Shown piece by piece: positions 46,949 to 58,379 of a DNA stretch of 64,000 nucleotides (the first letter of the stretch is position 1; each line of letters opens with the position of its first letter). The notes under the pieces were generated by a model that did not search any database, was not told the origin of the DNA, and worked only from the letters and a program-made list of their open reading frames with translations. This stretch comes from Brachypodium distachyon (Eukaryota > Streptophyta > Magnoliopsida > Poales > Poaceae): assembly GCF_000005505.3 (NCBI RefSeq), contig NC_016132.3, positions 18,032,501 to 18,096,500 of the forward strand, given 5' to 3'. Both the position numbers and the translations under genes were made by a program.

Positions 46949-48798
46949 TACACAAACTTATAAAATGCAAGAACAACGTATTAAACTGGGATTAGTGATA
47001 TTGTTTAAGAATACATGATAGATGAAAGAATGACAAACTCGTGTTAGATACCGTAACCGTTGCATCAAATTGTTGGCTATTCGGATTAATTCTAAGACAA
47101 ATTATTAAATCTTTTTTAAATGTACAATTGTTTGGGTCTTGCGTCTCTATATAAAATAAATCTGTAAACTTTCAACTAATTTAACTCTGGATCAATAGAG
47201 ACAACGATGCCGATGACTTGTCAAGCTACGCATTTGGATCGGGTCTGAGAAAGACGTCGTAGAAGACAACGACGACGGGTCAATTGTTGCGTACTTCGAC
47301 AGCGACGCCCGCGTGAGGTGGTGCGTGTGCGTTCCAACATGCCTTTGCGCAATTGACGACGATATGGCATATCCCATGCAAGACGAACAATGCTTCTCAT
47401 TGCTTAGTTAACAAATTGTCGTGTGGTAGGTTACAGACATTGTCATTTAAAAAAGAAATCCACAAGCAAGAGGTAATAAATGGCATTGGTGGTACGCTAA
47501 CTTGACAAAGATGCACAATTTGAGACATCTCCTTGCAAAATGTAGCAAACAAATTTATAAATTGTCATTTGAGGCATTAGATCATTAACCATGCCGACGT
47601 GAACAAGTGGGAGACATGCACACTGTGGTTTTTGGAGGGAACTGTCGATGCGCTAGGTAGGAGATGGTGTGCGTGCTTTACAAATAGGTCCTTATTTTTT
47701 ATTACTTGGTATTTTTATCAGGGTTCTTTTTGTAAATGTTCCATATCAGCAAATCCCATCACTTCCATCCCGCGGGATCCATAAAATTGCAACCACCTTC
47801 TCTTCTAGTCGTTACAGGTTCTTTCGTTGGCCAGCTCCATAACGCTCCTATTTTGTTAGGTCTGTCGTGCTAGAGTTCCTTCACGAAGATCCACCGACCT
47901 TGCAAGCCTGATATGAGACTAGAATCATGGCTTGTGATCCTGAACCGTCATGCATGGTTGATTTGAAACTACAAAACTAGATCAATGTTTTGTCTCCAGG
48001 GTGCACATGCATATGAGATGAACAATAAAATCGAAAATATATAATAACATATCTTTACAAATTATAACAGAACACAAAAATTAAAAAATTATCCATCCAT
48101 ATGTTTTAATCTTTAATGCCTCTGTAAAATTTTGATGTCAAGATGAGATTTTTTGTCCTATACAAAAATAACAAATTTCAGTGCCATGAAAAGCAAAACT
48201 TTTAACTAACAAATTTATCTTCTTTTTTGCATAGGATTCAAAACTTGTTGCTTACGATGATTTTTCTTCTGCCGGGGTGCATGTCCTCACAAGAGCCAAA
48301 GTAAATTTCCCAAAACGATGGATTAAAGTTTGTAAAATCCATGCTAAAACGGTCATCATATAATGTAAATGAGTACATAGAATAGAAAATTGAATGACAA
48401 AAAATGCAAGCGGTGATGTTCAAATTCATATTGAAAAATATTTCTATAGGGTTGGAACATATGAAACCCATCCTTAAAAATTTAGCAGCATAATTCCCAC
48501 GGTTCAGAAGATCCTGAGTGCCTAACTGAGGATATGTTCAGTTCATTCAAGCTCTATCTCTGGGATTGTCGTATGTGGAAAATTACTGCAGGTTGCAGAG
48601 GCTTCTATTTCTAGCTGCCTCTCGGTCTCGTGTCCCTTCCGTTCTCAGTTTCACCACAAAAAATCGTTGAAAGATCAAATCCAACGGGGGAGTTCCTCAA
48701 AAAAGGAAAAATCCAACGGGGGAATTCCTCAAAAAACATGCTAAGGTAGAACGCGAGGATTTTGGGTAGACTCTTCCCCAATCCTCCCTTCTCCTCAC
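46949..48798. other. Intergenic, no gene
   Basis: AT-rich, short frames only. Just before the next gene, at 48680-48740, a 32-bp unit (TCCAACGGGGGA(G/A)TTCCTC) is tandemly duplicated. No other feature recognised. Confidence 0.5.
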
Positions 48799-51700
48799 AT
48801 GGCCTCTCTACAACGTACTCTCCTCGCCCCTTCCCCGCTCTGCTGCTGTTCGTACGCTCCTCATGACCCAAGGACGACCAGGAAAATATCTCAAAGGTTC
48901 TCAAATGGGACTTTCCCCACCGCGAAGCCATTCTTGCGGGGCGAGTTCTCGGGAAGCGGCGGGGCCTTGGCCTGGAGAACGGCTGGAAGGAGGCGCCTTG
49001 GCGTGGCCGGAGCAGGGAAAGGCCCCTTCTTTGGTGGCGGCGGGCGGCGGCAGGGCTCGACCGGCCGGGTCGTGGGGAACCTTGCCTTCGTCGCTCTCTT
49101 GACGTACCTGGCGGTGAGCGGTCAGTTCCGGTGGCTTCTTGATGCCATCGTCTCCATCTGGGTACGAAGCTTCTGCTTCTTCTTCTGAAATTAGTTGTAA
49201 TTGTAAGCTAGTAACTGATAGTTTTATGAGCAATTTGTTGTCTCGCCTAAAATACTTGGGGTTAGTGGTACAGGATTGTATTAGTTGCTTGGTGAAATGT
49301 TGATATCTGAATAGAGAAACTAGACAAGGTTCAGGAAAGAAAATTTCAAACCGGACTACCCCTTTCCATTAATAGCTCAACGGAAATATTTGGTTCTTAG
49401 TTCTTACAGCAAGAGCGGGTCTGAGCATTAATAGGAAACTCACTGTTGGCACCCGCAATCGGAACGCCAACCATGGGATTAATACCTATTAACACTGAAT
49501 ATTACTTGTATAACAGAGGTTCAGAAAATAAATGTTACTAGCTCACAAGCTAAAAGTGCAATCATCTGTGGTAAACTAGGCAGGTTAATCCCTGAAATCT
49601 AACCACCCTTTATTGATTTCAATATGATTTTGTAATTTATGCTGCACTAGCTTCATAGCTTTCTCCAATTGTTTTGTTACTTAGTAGGACCAATTGAGCT
49701 GTACTACCATCATTTCTGATCTGTCAGTTGCATGCTACTCCCTCCGATCCATAATAAGTGTCGGGGATTTAGGTTAGTACAATTTTGTACTAAATCCCCA
49801 ACACTTATGGATCGGAGGGAGCACCTGATTTGTTGCTGCAACTTGGGCGGCTGTATTCGCTACAAATAAATTGAGCATTTGGATTCCAAAGTAACCTGTA
49901 AATCGTAACCCGACAACCTTGATTTAATTCGCTCTATGGTGCCGCTAATAGCATTCATAAACTTGCATGTAAGCGTATGGATTTTCAATAACAGCAAAGG
50001 GATATACCATCTTCTCTTCTGTTTCAAGTTTGGTCCGTAGTTTTACATTACTTTGGTAATTTAACTTCAGCTTTCTACATGTCTTGTGACAACAGCTACT
50101 CACGGTACTTCTGCCTATTTTGGGTCTGGGTGCGCTTATATTCTTCGCACAACGAAATATACTACAGAGCAATGTAAGTTTCCCCATAAATTTTGCGTTC
50201 AGTCCAGTCACTTTATACTTTGTAGTGATCGATATATATGGATATACCTGTGAAGAAGTCTGGTTCCATTGATTCCCTATTAGTTCTGCAAAATTCTTCT
50301 TTGTAGTTCCTTAAAGATAGATAAGGAGGGTAAAAGTCTGCTAGTTTTAGTATCTTCGATCAGTTTTCTTCCTACGTAACGGCGGCCGATATTTTGGTCT
50401 TTGATGGACAATTCTAATAGTCTGTCACTCATATTCTATTCTCAAACATGTTTCTTTTGTTGGCAGTGTCCCAATTGTGGAAAAAGCTTCCGGATACTGA
50501 AGTAAGCATAAGGAGAATTATGTTAACCTTCTCATATTTCATTGTTTTGTAATTGAGGTAAAATTTTGATCTCCTTGATTATCTAATAGGACATCTTTGA
50601 AGGATGGTCCGCAATTTTGTCCTTATTGCACTCAACCTTTCTCTGGTAAGCAAAATCTGTGCTCCCTGTATCCAGTTTGCTAACAGAATAACGATCTTAG
50701 AAGAACTATCTCCTGGCTGCACTGTGTTTTGGTCTTACCATATTATAAATTCGCTACTGGGAAAAATTAGCTAGAGGGTCACAGCTATGCATTTTTTTTC
50801 ATGAGACTGGTACTTCCAAACCTTTGTTTATGATATGCATGCCCTGTCTTTCGGCTAGGAAGTTGTACACCCAGATTGATTTTTTGCATAATCTTAACAA
50901 CATTTGTGCACTTATCCTTATTTCCTTATGCTGCCCTGTAAGCACTTGCACGGTTCTGATTCTTTTGTGCTATGAATTGTTGGAGTCGAGCTTCTTGTTT
51001 TTTTGCGAATAAAGACTTAAGCTTATGTTGAGTGGTTTTAGAACTTACAGGTGTGTCGATATATCTGGTATCATAACAGACTTGTCGTGAATTTATGTTC
51101 AGAACATTCTTAATCGCTACTTATCCATGTGTTACAAACTTGCCGTTCAAAAGAAAATCATGAGCTTTAGAATGGTACAATCAGTCAAATGGGACTGGAG
51201 AATCATGAAATTTCTCCATGGCTTGAATGTCCCCATGAATTATAGCTGTCTTTAGATTTTCGCTTTTCTCATTCGGTTATGCCGTTGTTTAGCATCTCTG
51301 TGGTGCGTCTATATGGGACTTCTGTTGGAGCTAAGTTATCATTGTACATATTGCAGTTCAGGGCAATGAATTCGTCCGAGAATCTGCTCGGTTTTCATCT
51401 GGAAGGACCGCTACAAATGCACAACGAGCCTTCAATGAGTTATTCAATCGTGGTTCAAAAGGTTCAAAAGGTCCCAAGAATATGTCATTAAATTGTTTGT
51501 ATTGCTTGCATTTGTGCTATTTAAATTGATGGGCCATTCATGTGCTTAGTAGCCATCTTTACATACATTACTAGAAGCAAGCATTGATGGAATCCCCAGA
51601 AAAGGCAAATTGTTTAAACTTTCCAGCTTACCAGGAGGAAACGATACGGTTTTCCTACTATTTGGATTCATTTGCGTATTTACAGGGGATCTCATATGCC

Positions 51701-52186
51701 ATAAGCAACAATATCTACATGAGGTTTAGTGGAACATTGAAAATTCAGATATTAATGACATATGTCCATGTAAAACACTTCTTACGACATGCCACATGTT
51801 AAAAAGGATTGCTATGGCTGATGTAGACCATGATCATAAAATGAATCGATTTTTATCATTCTGCATAGTGTACAATTATATTCGACAAGATGTATTCTTT
51901 TTCTGGCCATGGTGCATACAATGTGATATACCCGATATAGGTTATGAGGATAATTGGGTTTAACCTGTTATTCAAATTAGACATTCAAGCACATTTTTCC
52001 TTCGCCACCTTTGATTGGTTCAAGCACATTTTTGCTTCACCACCTTTGATTGAAGTTGAACTTTTCATTGAGGCCTAGTTTACTATTTTTCCTTCACCAC
52101 ACCATTCCCTGTTGCACGCAGGAAATACGCCTTCTGGTTCTGGAACTGTTGTGGACATCGAGGCTGAAGTCACGGACATAGAGTGA
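48799..52186 (+). CDS. Probable plastid membrane protein with a C-terminal zinc ribbon
   Basis: Six exons: 48799-49161, 50096-50173, 50467-50501, 50590-50645, 51357-51470, 52122-52186; phases join to 236 residues. I do not recognise a named family. Residues 1-85 are Ser/Arg/Gly-rich with few acids, like a plastid transit peptide. Two hydrophobic spans follow: about 91-107 (VVGNLAFVALLTYLAV) and 122-140 (LLTVLLPILGLGALIFFA). Then comes a four-cysteine zinc ribbon, CPNCGKSF...QFCPYC, its two halves split over exons 3 and 4, a basic region (RFSSGRTATNAQRAF) and an acidic tail ending VTDIE. Exon 5 has two possible donors 9 bp apart (51461 and 51470), predicting a three-residue variant. The last exons lie next to the duplicated block. 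Role unknown; a thylakoid or envelope scaffold is a guess. Confidence 0.75.
49738..49821. mobile_element. Short Stowaway MITE in intron 1 of the zinc-ribbon gene
   Basis: An 84-bp hairpin, CTCCCTCCGATCCATAATAA...ATGGATCGGAGGGAG, with TA on the left and CA (mutated TA) on the right. Same subfamily as 37148-37219. Confidence 0.9.
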
Positions 52187-52857
52187 TATATTTCTGCAGG
52201 ACAACACTCAGCCTCATGAGTATCAGTTTTGCTGCTCTCCAGAGCCTGTTTTTCTTTTTTTCTCTCCCAAAAGCAGTATCAGACCACTCTCAAGATCTAT
52301 GTTTAGGTTGCCTCGTTGCACATGCTTTAGGAAATAGGATTGCGGCCTAGCAAGCTTAGATGCGAGACTGGGAATGCGTCTTCTGGCAATTGGCAGATAC
52401 AGATAGGCGCCCATATTAACAGGGTTGTGAGTATTTACATTGCTTTGTTTGTATATTGCCTCTGACCCGAACATGGTTTCGGAATGCACCCAGGGTTGTG
52501 TATGTATTTGGCAAACAAGGGTAGACATTTGACAGCCCTTGAACATGAATACATGATGTACATGATTATTCTCATTTACTGTCTAGTTTCTGTTCATCCA
52601 AAGCTAATTTATTTATTTGTCTATATGAAAGTTTGGACTGGTCCTGCACCGCATCGGTAGCAAAAGAAAAACAAAAGGAGACAAATAATTGCATAACTCA
52701 AACATACATTTCTCCATTGATTAAACATGATGTTGTACAAAGGAGTACATCAAATACAACCCATAACAAAAATGACATCTAATTCAAAGAACAAGAACAA
52801 AAATCTGGAGAATGTTCTAGCTAGCAGCAGTAGCAGCACACTTTGATGATTCATTCA
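52187..52857. other. Convergent 3' region of the zinc-ribbon and RING genes
   Basis: 3' UTRs of two convergent genes. A homologous version is found at 58020-59640 in the duplicated block, split there by a MITE and an LTR. No gene inside. Confidence 0.6.
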
Positions 52858-53886
52858 TCATCCATCTATAAGAGTCAACAGCCTGCGCCTGCAGACAGGG
52901 CACTTGTCGCTCTCCTTGAGACTGAGCTCCAAGCATTCGCCATGGAAGACATGAGGCTGCAAGCACCCGGGCCACCTGACGAGCCCGCTCTCGAGCTCCT
53001 CCAAGCAAACGGGGCACTCCTCTTTCTCTTTGCCTTTGCCTTTGCCTCCGTCTTCGCAGGGCCGCCGCGGTACCACTGGCTCGGGCAGCCGCAGCTCCAT
53101 GGCGACGTGGTACCCTCGCCAGGGCTCGGCCATGATCCGTCCCAGCCTGGCACACACCTGCTCCATGCGCGCCAGCGTGTAGTGCCGGCGCCGGAGGATG
53201 ACGACGTCTGCTAGCAAATGGACGCGCGCGGCCCGCGGCGGGACGCGCAGATCGGAGGCCCAGACCGACCAGAGCTCCCGGAGCGGGCCGGCGTGGGCCG
53301 CGGGGTAGACCAGCGGGCCCATCGCCGGCCCGGCCCACCGCAGCGCTTCCGCGGCGTCGCCGCCCCTAGGTACGTCGAAGCGCAGCTGGTGCAGCTTCGT
53401 GCTCCTTCGCACCTCCACTTCGCCGCCGCGGGAGACGGCGAAGCCCGTGTAGCGGTAGAGAAGCAGGATGTACTTCTGCCGCCGCTCGCCTTCTTCCTGG
53501 TCCTCCTCGGCGTAGAGCCGCAGGACGCCGGCGGTGCTTCCGGCGTTGGCGAACCGCGGCAGCGGGTCGTTGAACAGGCCGTTGAGGACGGTGAAACGGC
53601 GGATTAGCGGCCTCAGCTCGTCAAACGTCATGCCCGCGTGAATGTTGAAGTACTCCACCTTGAGTGGCACCTCGACCTCGCCGTCGTCGTCGCTGTCGTC
53701 GTCATCGTCGTCGTCGTCGTCATCATCGAGGTTGCTGTCCTCGTCGTCGTCGCTCTCCGGCTCTTCCTCGCCGGAGAGCATCATCTCCTCGTCGGCAAGA
53801 ACCGGCGCCGCCTCTTCTTCTTCTTCTTCTTCTTCTTCTTCTTCTTCTTCTTCAGCGACGGGGGCGGCGGGGTCGTCCCGGTTCAT
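52858..53886 (-). CDS. Acidic RING-H2 protein, probable E3 ubiquitin ligase
   Basis: A single-exon protein of 342 residues. Residues 1-70 are nearly all acidic: a Glu run (microsatellite GAA/GAG, 53816-53852) and an Asp run. A central region of about 200 residues (EVPLKVEYFNI through AMELRLPEPVV) has no domain I can name; it recurs in the duplicate at 59639-60564. The C-terminus is a RING-H2: CPVCLEE, then PGC-LQPH-VFH-GEC, then CPVCRRR, with all eight metal ligands present (C3H2C3). RING proteins recruit an E2 for ubiquitination; the substrate is unknown. The start is supported by a TATA box 110 bp upstream. It is convergent with the zinc-ribbon gene. The architecture (acidic N-terminus, unknown middle, C-terminal RING) looks grass-specific to me. 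Confidence 0.85.
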   Translation of the reverse strand: MNRDDPAAPVAEEEEEEEEEEEEEEAAPVLADEEMMLSGEEEPESDDDEDSNLDDDDDDDDDDDSDDDGEVEVPLKVEYFNIHAGMTFDELRPLIRRFTVLNGLFNDPLPRFANAGSTAGVLRLYAEEDQEEGERRQKYILLLYRYTGFAVSRGGEVEVRRSTKLHQLRFDVPRGGDAAEALRWAGPAMGPLVYPAAHAGPLRELWSVWASDLRVPPRAARVHLLADVVILRRRHYTLARMEQVCARLGRIMAEPWRGYHVAMELRLPEPVVPRRPCEDGGKGKGKEKEECPVCLEELESGLVRWPGCLQPHVFHGECLELSLKESDKCPVCRRRLLTLIDG

Positions 53887-53996
53887 CGTGACCCTGGGAC
53901 GCTGGCTCTGGGCGGGCCGAGAGTTGTAGGCAGACGAGGAGGGGTGGCAGATGGGAATAGAATGGAGTTGGCTTCGACCCGCTACCGTTTGTGCCC

Positions 53997-54004
53997 ATTT
54001 TATA
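53997..54004 (-). promoter_or_regulatory. TATA box of the RING-H2 gene
   Basis: The reverse strand reads CCTCTATAAAATGGGC, a good plant TATA box 111 bp upstream of the ATG, leaving a 5' UTR of about 80 bases. Confidence 0.7.
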
Positions 54005-54049
54005 GAGGAGGCACCGCTGACTCAGGTCACGCGGAGAGGATACAGCAGA

Positions 54050-55020
54050 GCATGCAGATTGGGAAAGAAAATCTTTTACGATTTGAAGATGGAAAACATT
54101 AATACTGATACTCAATGCTTTCCAAAAAATTATGCAGCACGTTGCTTTCTTTTTTCGGTGGTACGCGGAGACCCTGTCCTCTCCTCTGCCTGACTAGCAC
54201 ACCCCCTCTCTCGGGTAACCTTTTTACGCGCCGACACTTGTATTTTATTGGCGGATGTGCATACCTTAATTTTTCCAATCATGTTCCCACTTAAACGTTT
54301 CGTGCTTGCTGATTAATTGGACAATCATAATGTAGCTCGTCAAAATCGTTCTCTACTTCCTAGGGCACGGTGCGATCTCATGTGGCTTGATGGCAACGTA
54401 AGGAATGGAGGGGCTAAATATGAAAGCTAATATACTCTCGGATGCGGCGAAGAAGGGCATGAAGGTAGGAAAACATACAATATTCATGATTCACTCATCC
54501 ATTATGAAGATTGGGTAAGAAAATCTTTTACGATTAGAAGATGGAAAACATTAAATGCTATTAATTGCCAGGCCACTGATATTCAATGCTTTCCAAAATT
54601 ATGTCCGTTGCTTTTTTTTTCTCGGTGATAAGTGGCCAAGGAATCGCGCGAGACCATGCCCCCCCCCCACCCATACACACACACCACCACCACCACCACC
54701 ACCACCACCACACACACACACCTTCCCCGCTTGCTCGGGAGTTTATAAACCGTAGCCTTAATTCGACGCGCCAACACTTATATTTTATTGGCGGTAGTGC
54801 AAACATTTATCTTTCTGATCCTGTTCCCACTAAAACGTTTCATGTTTGGCGATTAATTGGACAATCGTGATGCACCTCGTCAAATCCGTTCTCTGCTTCC
54901 TACCTAGGGCTCGGTGTGATCTCATGTGGCTTGATGAGGACGTAAGTAATGGAGGGGCTAACTGGGAAGCAGATACTCGTGGCTGCGGCGAAGAAGGGCA
55001 TGAGGCTGGGAAACAATCCC
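54050..55020. repeat. Tandem duplication upstream of the RING-H2 gene
   Basis: 54056-54500 and 54506-55020 are similar throughout in the same order. Both have 'gaaaatcttttacgatt.gaagatggaaaacatt', then 'cgcgcc.acactt.tattttattggcgg', then 'gatctcatgtggcttgat' and 'gcggcgaagaagggcatga'. Divergence and indels show it is old. The right copy contains the CAC microsatellite. The pieces look non-coding. Confidence 0.85.
54671..54722. repeat. (CA)n/(CAC)n compound microsatellite
   Basis: ACACACAC, then about nine CAC/ACC units, then CACACACA, inside the right copy of the tandem duplication. Likely polymorphic. Confidence 0.95.
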
Positions 55021-57143
55021 ACACACAAGGAAGTGGCAGGGTTTCCATGGGCGATTCGGAAGTTGTTCTCAGAGAAACCGGTGAACCATGATACACTCGG
55101 TACAGGCCTAATTCTCCTCCTCGTAAAGTGCATACACATGAGAACCGGGGAAATAAAGGTGCAAGCATGGAGTATATCTTGAAATTAGGAGAACGGATTT
55201 TCTAAACCCGTCTGTAGTACACCTCTATCGGGACCATTAGATTTGGGTGGTCCACAAAACGGGGTGACAAGAGGTTGTCTGGCTCACACTGGCCATCGAC
55301 ATGAACATAACGGTGGGATTCCACGCATCTCGCGTCAGGGCGGCGCAAACGCCTGCAGCGGCGACAAGCAGTGGCTGCGCGTGGTGGCGGCGGTGATGGA
55401 CAACAACGGGCCAGATATGCTCGTCACATGCGTGTAAGGCTGCACGGCGGCGCACATCACCGGCACACCTGCTCGGCGCATGTGGCCGGCGGACATGCGA
55501 GGAGCATGTACACGAACCTGTGGAGGCGGGCCTTTATTCTTCTCAATCTATCTAAAGGCTAGGGTTTCACGCGCCCCTAACGCTGTTAGGTGGGCTCGGA
55601 TCCTGACAATGGTACGACGCGCTGCGCTTGGGCTCACCCAAAACTTTTCTTTAAACTAGATGACTACATACAATTGAGAGTCAACCCCCCACCATTTGAG
55701 TGTAGGTGTCTATCTTCTTTTATCCGTAATGAGACAACTCAAAATAATACCAACACACAGATGTGTACCTACCATTTCTGTCACTAAAGCTAACATACAC
55801 ATACCGGCTATTAATTGTTCTATCCTCTAAGATTGACCAAATCTAGCATCAAGAATGGGGTAAACAATATGCACTTATAAATTAGTAAATCAAAATCGAC
55901 CTCACAAGAATTGCATAGCATAGATAAGATCATAAATAAAGGATCATTGTCACAAAAGATTACATCATGCAAGTCATAATCATGTACAACGGCTCATCTT
56001 TCCTACTTATAAAGTTTTGAGCTGGTGGTTGTCTGTCAACGTACTTCCTTCCAAGTCTTCCTCTTCACACACACCTGACTAGTGGGACCAAACAATTAGC
56101 CCCAACAGGCCGGCGGTCATAGCATGGCCAATCCTCACCCAAACATCATTCGTGAAATAGTACGGTTAATCCCCAGTAGTTGTTCATTTTATTTCAGAAC
56201 ATCTTCATACATATAGCATGTATATCATGGCTTGTTTGCTGACCTTCGCTCGTGCCAAAACTTATCTAAACCTAAAAGCTCTGGCAAACATATGCCAATT
56301 GAATATCCCTATCCTATCATGCGGTTTTTTTTGGGTCTACAGACCTTGTTGGAATTTTTCCGGCACACTATATGATTTGTATATGTGCTATTAGCCTTTC
56401 GTCCATGTGGTTCCCGGTAAAAGTATATAAGTGAATTAGCTAAACTTTTAACCTAAGTGAAACCATACCTCACATTGTCCCTTGGGGTTCCGTAGTGTAG
56501 CACACGCAACTTGGTAGTATGACTAAGAAACAAGAGAGCTTATGGAGATATTTATACAAACTAGCTACTACCATGGACTGTAGAGGGGGGAGGGGGCTTG
56601 AAGAAGGCTTCAGAGGCGATTCCGGCGGTGTTCCCCGTTGATTTACACATTCTTTTGGTGGCAGTATTTTTGATGGTTTTGCTCTGTATCGTTTTCCGGT
56701 TCCTTGCCGACGTCATTTTTCTGTGGGGATTTATAGGGACTCTGTCAATTAGGGTAACATGGGAGTATGCCAGAAATCAGAGGTGGCATCCACGGGTCGG
56801 CCCCTCATGGGTGCACCCTAGGGCCCCTCCTGCATGTCCCCCCCGCTGGGCTTCATCTCTGGTCGCTAACTTTCAAGTGCACCTTCAGGACTCGGAGATA
56901 TTCACCCCTCTAATTTCCTAGGATCTTTCCCCACGTGTTAAGTTTTATGAAATAACAGAATGAAAAAGGAAAGAACCTACCTAATACCACTTTATTTTTA
57001 CAGCACTTAAATGCTCTCAAGACCAACAATTAATAAAAATGGGTAAAAGAACATCAGCATAAAGAAAAAAATTCAAAAAAAATAAAGCAAGGTAGGCCAG
57101 AGTGGAGTGGCGTGTTGAATCCATTGCCACAAGCAACAATTTG
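55021..57143. other. Intergenic, no supported gene
   Basis: Overlapping GC-rich frames at 55240-55560 and a hydrophobic 107-codon frame at 56598-56921 lack domains or supporting structure. The rest is AT-rich. It is the spacer between the original and the duplicated RING block. Confidence 0.45.
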
Positions 57144-57243
57144 TAGCCATCTTTACATACATTACTAACTAATGAAATCCGCAGAACATGTTAAGCTCCC
57201 GGCTAATCATGGGAAAGGAATCAAAGGATACAGTTTTTCTATT

Positions 57244-57803
57244 GGGTTAATTGGATCTATGCCATTATAATTTTCACCGGTTGGAGTTATGCCATTACAA
57301 AAACTTGATTTGGAGTAATGCCACTCTAACTTTTTTATACCTCTACTCATGCCATTTTGTCCAATACCATTACGTATAATGTCTAAATACGGATATAAAT
57401 AGCTCTATACAAACAGTTTTTTTCATCCCAAGTCAAACAATTCTATTCCTCTTCCTCCTATTATCCCCCACGCGCTCCTCTATCCCGACCCTAACTTGAA
57501 TGTTTGAATTTTTATTGATTTTCTGAAAAGTTTGAATTTTAGGCCAAATTTGAATGTTTTGAACGTTTATGGCGCTTGGAAGAGACTCGAACGTACTGCT
57601 GAACGTTGTAAATAGGGTATTATGGTAAATACTGTTGTACGTGCTGAAATACATGCATTTTATGAACAATAATTGGTCTTAAGTGGACAGAATGGCATAG
57701 TTAGAGGTATAAGAAAGTTAGAGTGGCATTTCTTCAAGTCAAGTTTTTGTAATGGCATATTTCTAACCGGTGGAATAGAGAGTGGCGTAGATCCAATTAA
57801 CCC
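57244..57803. mobile_element. Mutator-type MITE with long inverted repeats
   Basis: A 560-bp element with about 120-bp inverted ends that open GGGTTAATTGGATCTA and share ACCGGTT, GCCATTACAAAAACTTGA and GCCACTCTAACTTT motifs. It is flanked by a perfect 9-bp duplication TTTTCTATT (57235-57243 and 57804-57812), the Mutator signature. The paralogous site near 51650 (gttttcctactatttgg) is empty and has one copy of the target, confirming the insertion. No transposase. Confidence 0.95.
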
Positions 57804-58119
57804 TTTTCTATTATATGGATCAATCTTGTAGATGAGGTTTAGTGTGGGACGTTGAAAAATCATAAATGAATGCCATATGTTCATGTAAAATACCTCTTAC
57901 GCCATGCGGCATGCTAAAAGGTAAAAAGGATTGTCGTGGCTGATGTAGATCGACTACATGATCATAAAATGAATTCAAGTTCTATCATTCTGCATAGTAT
58001 ACCATTAGTATTTTTGTAGGACGACACTCACACTCATCAGCGTCAGTTTTGCTGCTCCCCAGAGCCAATTTTGTCCTTCTTTTTTGGGAACAGTTTTTTT
58101 TCCTTTTTCAAAAGTGCTA

Positions 58120-58242
58120 CTCCCTCTGTCCAACAAAAGATGTCTCAAGTTTGTTAGAATTTGGATGTATCTAGACATGACTTAGTGTATAGATGCATTC
58201 AAATTTGGTGAAAGTTGAGACATTTTTGTTGGACGGAGGGAG
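58120..58242. mobile_element. Stowaway MITE in the duplicated block
   Basis: 123 bp, CTCCCTCTGTCCAACAAAAG...TTTTTGTTGGACGGAGGGAG, between TA dinucleotides (58118-58119 and 58243-58244). Absent from the original block at the matching place in 52230-52270. Confidence 0.92.
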
Positions 58243-58379
58243 TATAAGACAGTAGCACTCTGAAGATCTATGTTGCACCTCCTTACACATCCTCTAGGCG
58301 TACTCCGGCTGCAATCTTAGATGCGAAACTCCTGCTGCGTCATCTGACGATTAGCAGATAGATTACCAGGATTGTGAAT

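Noticed and set aside
53218..54102. Forward frames over the RING gene, including Ser- and Val-runs
   Set aside because: Antisense readings of the acidic triplet repeats.
56598..56921. 107-codon hydrophobic forward frame
   Set aside because: Membrane-like start but no homologue or gene structure seen; left as intergenic.
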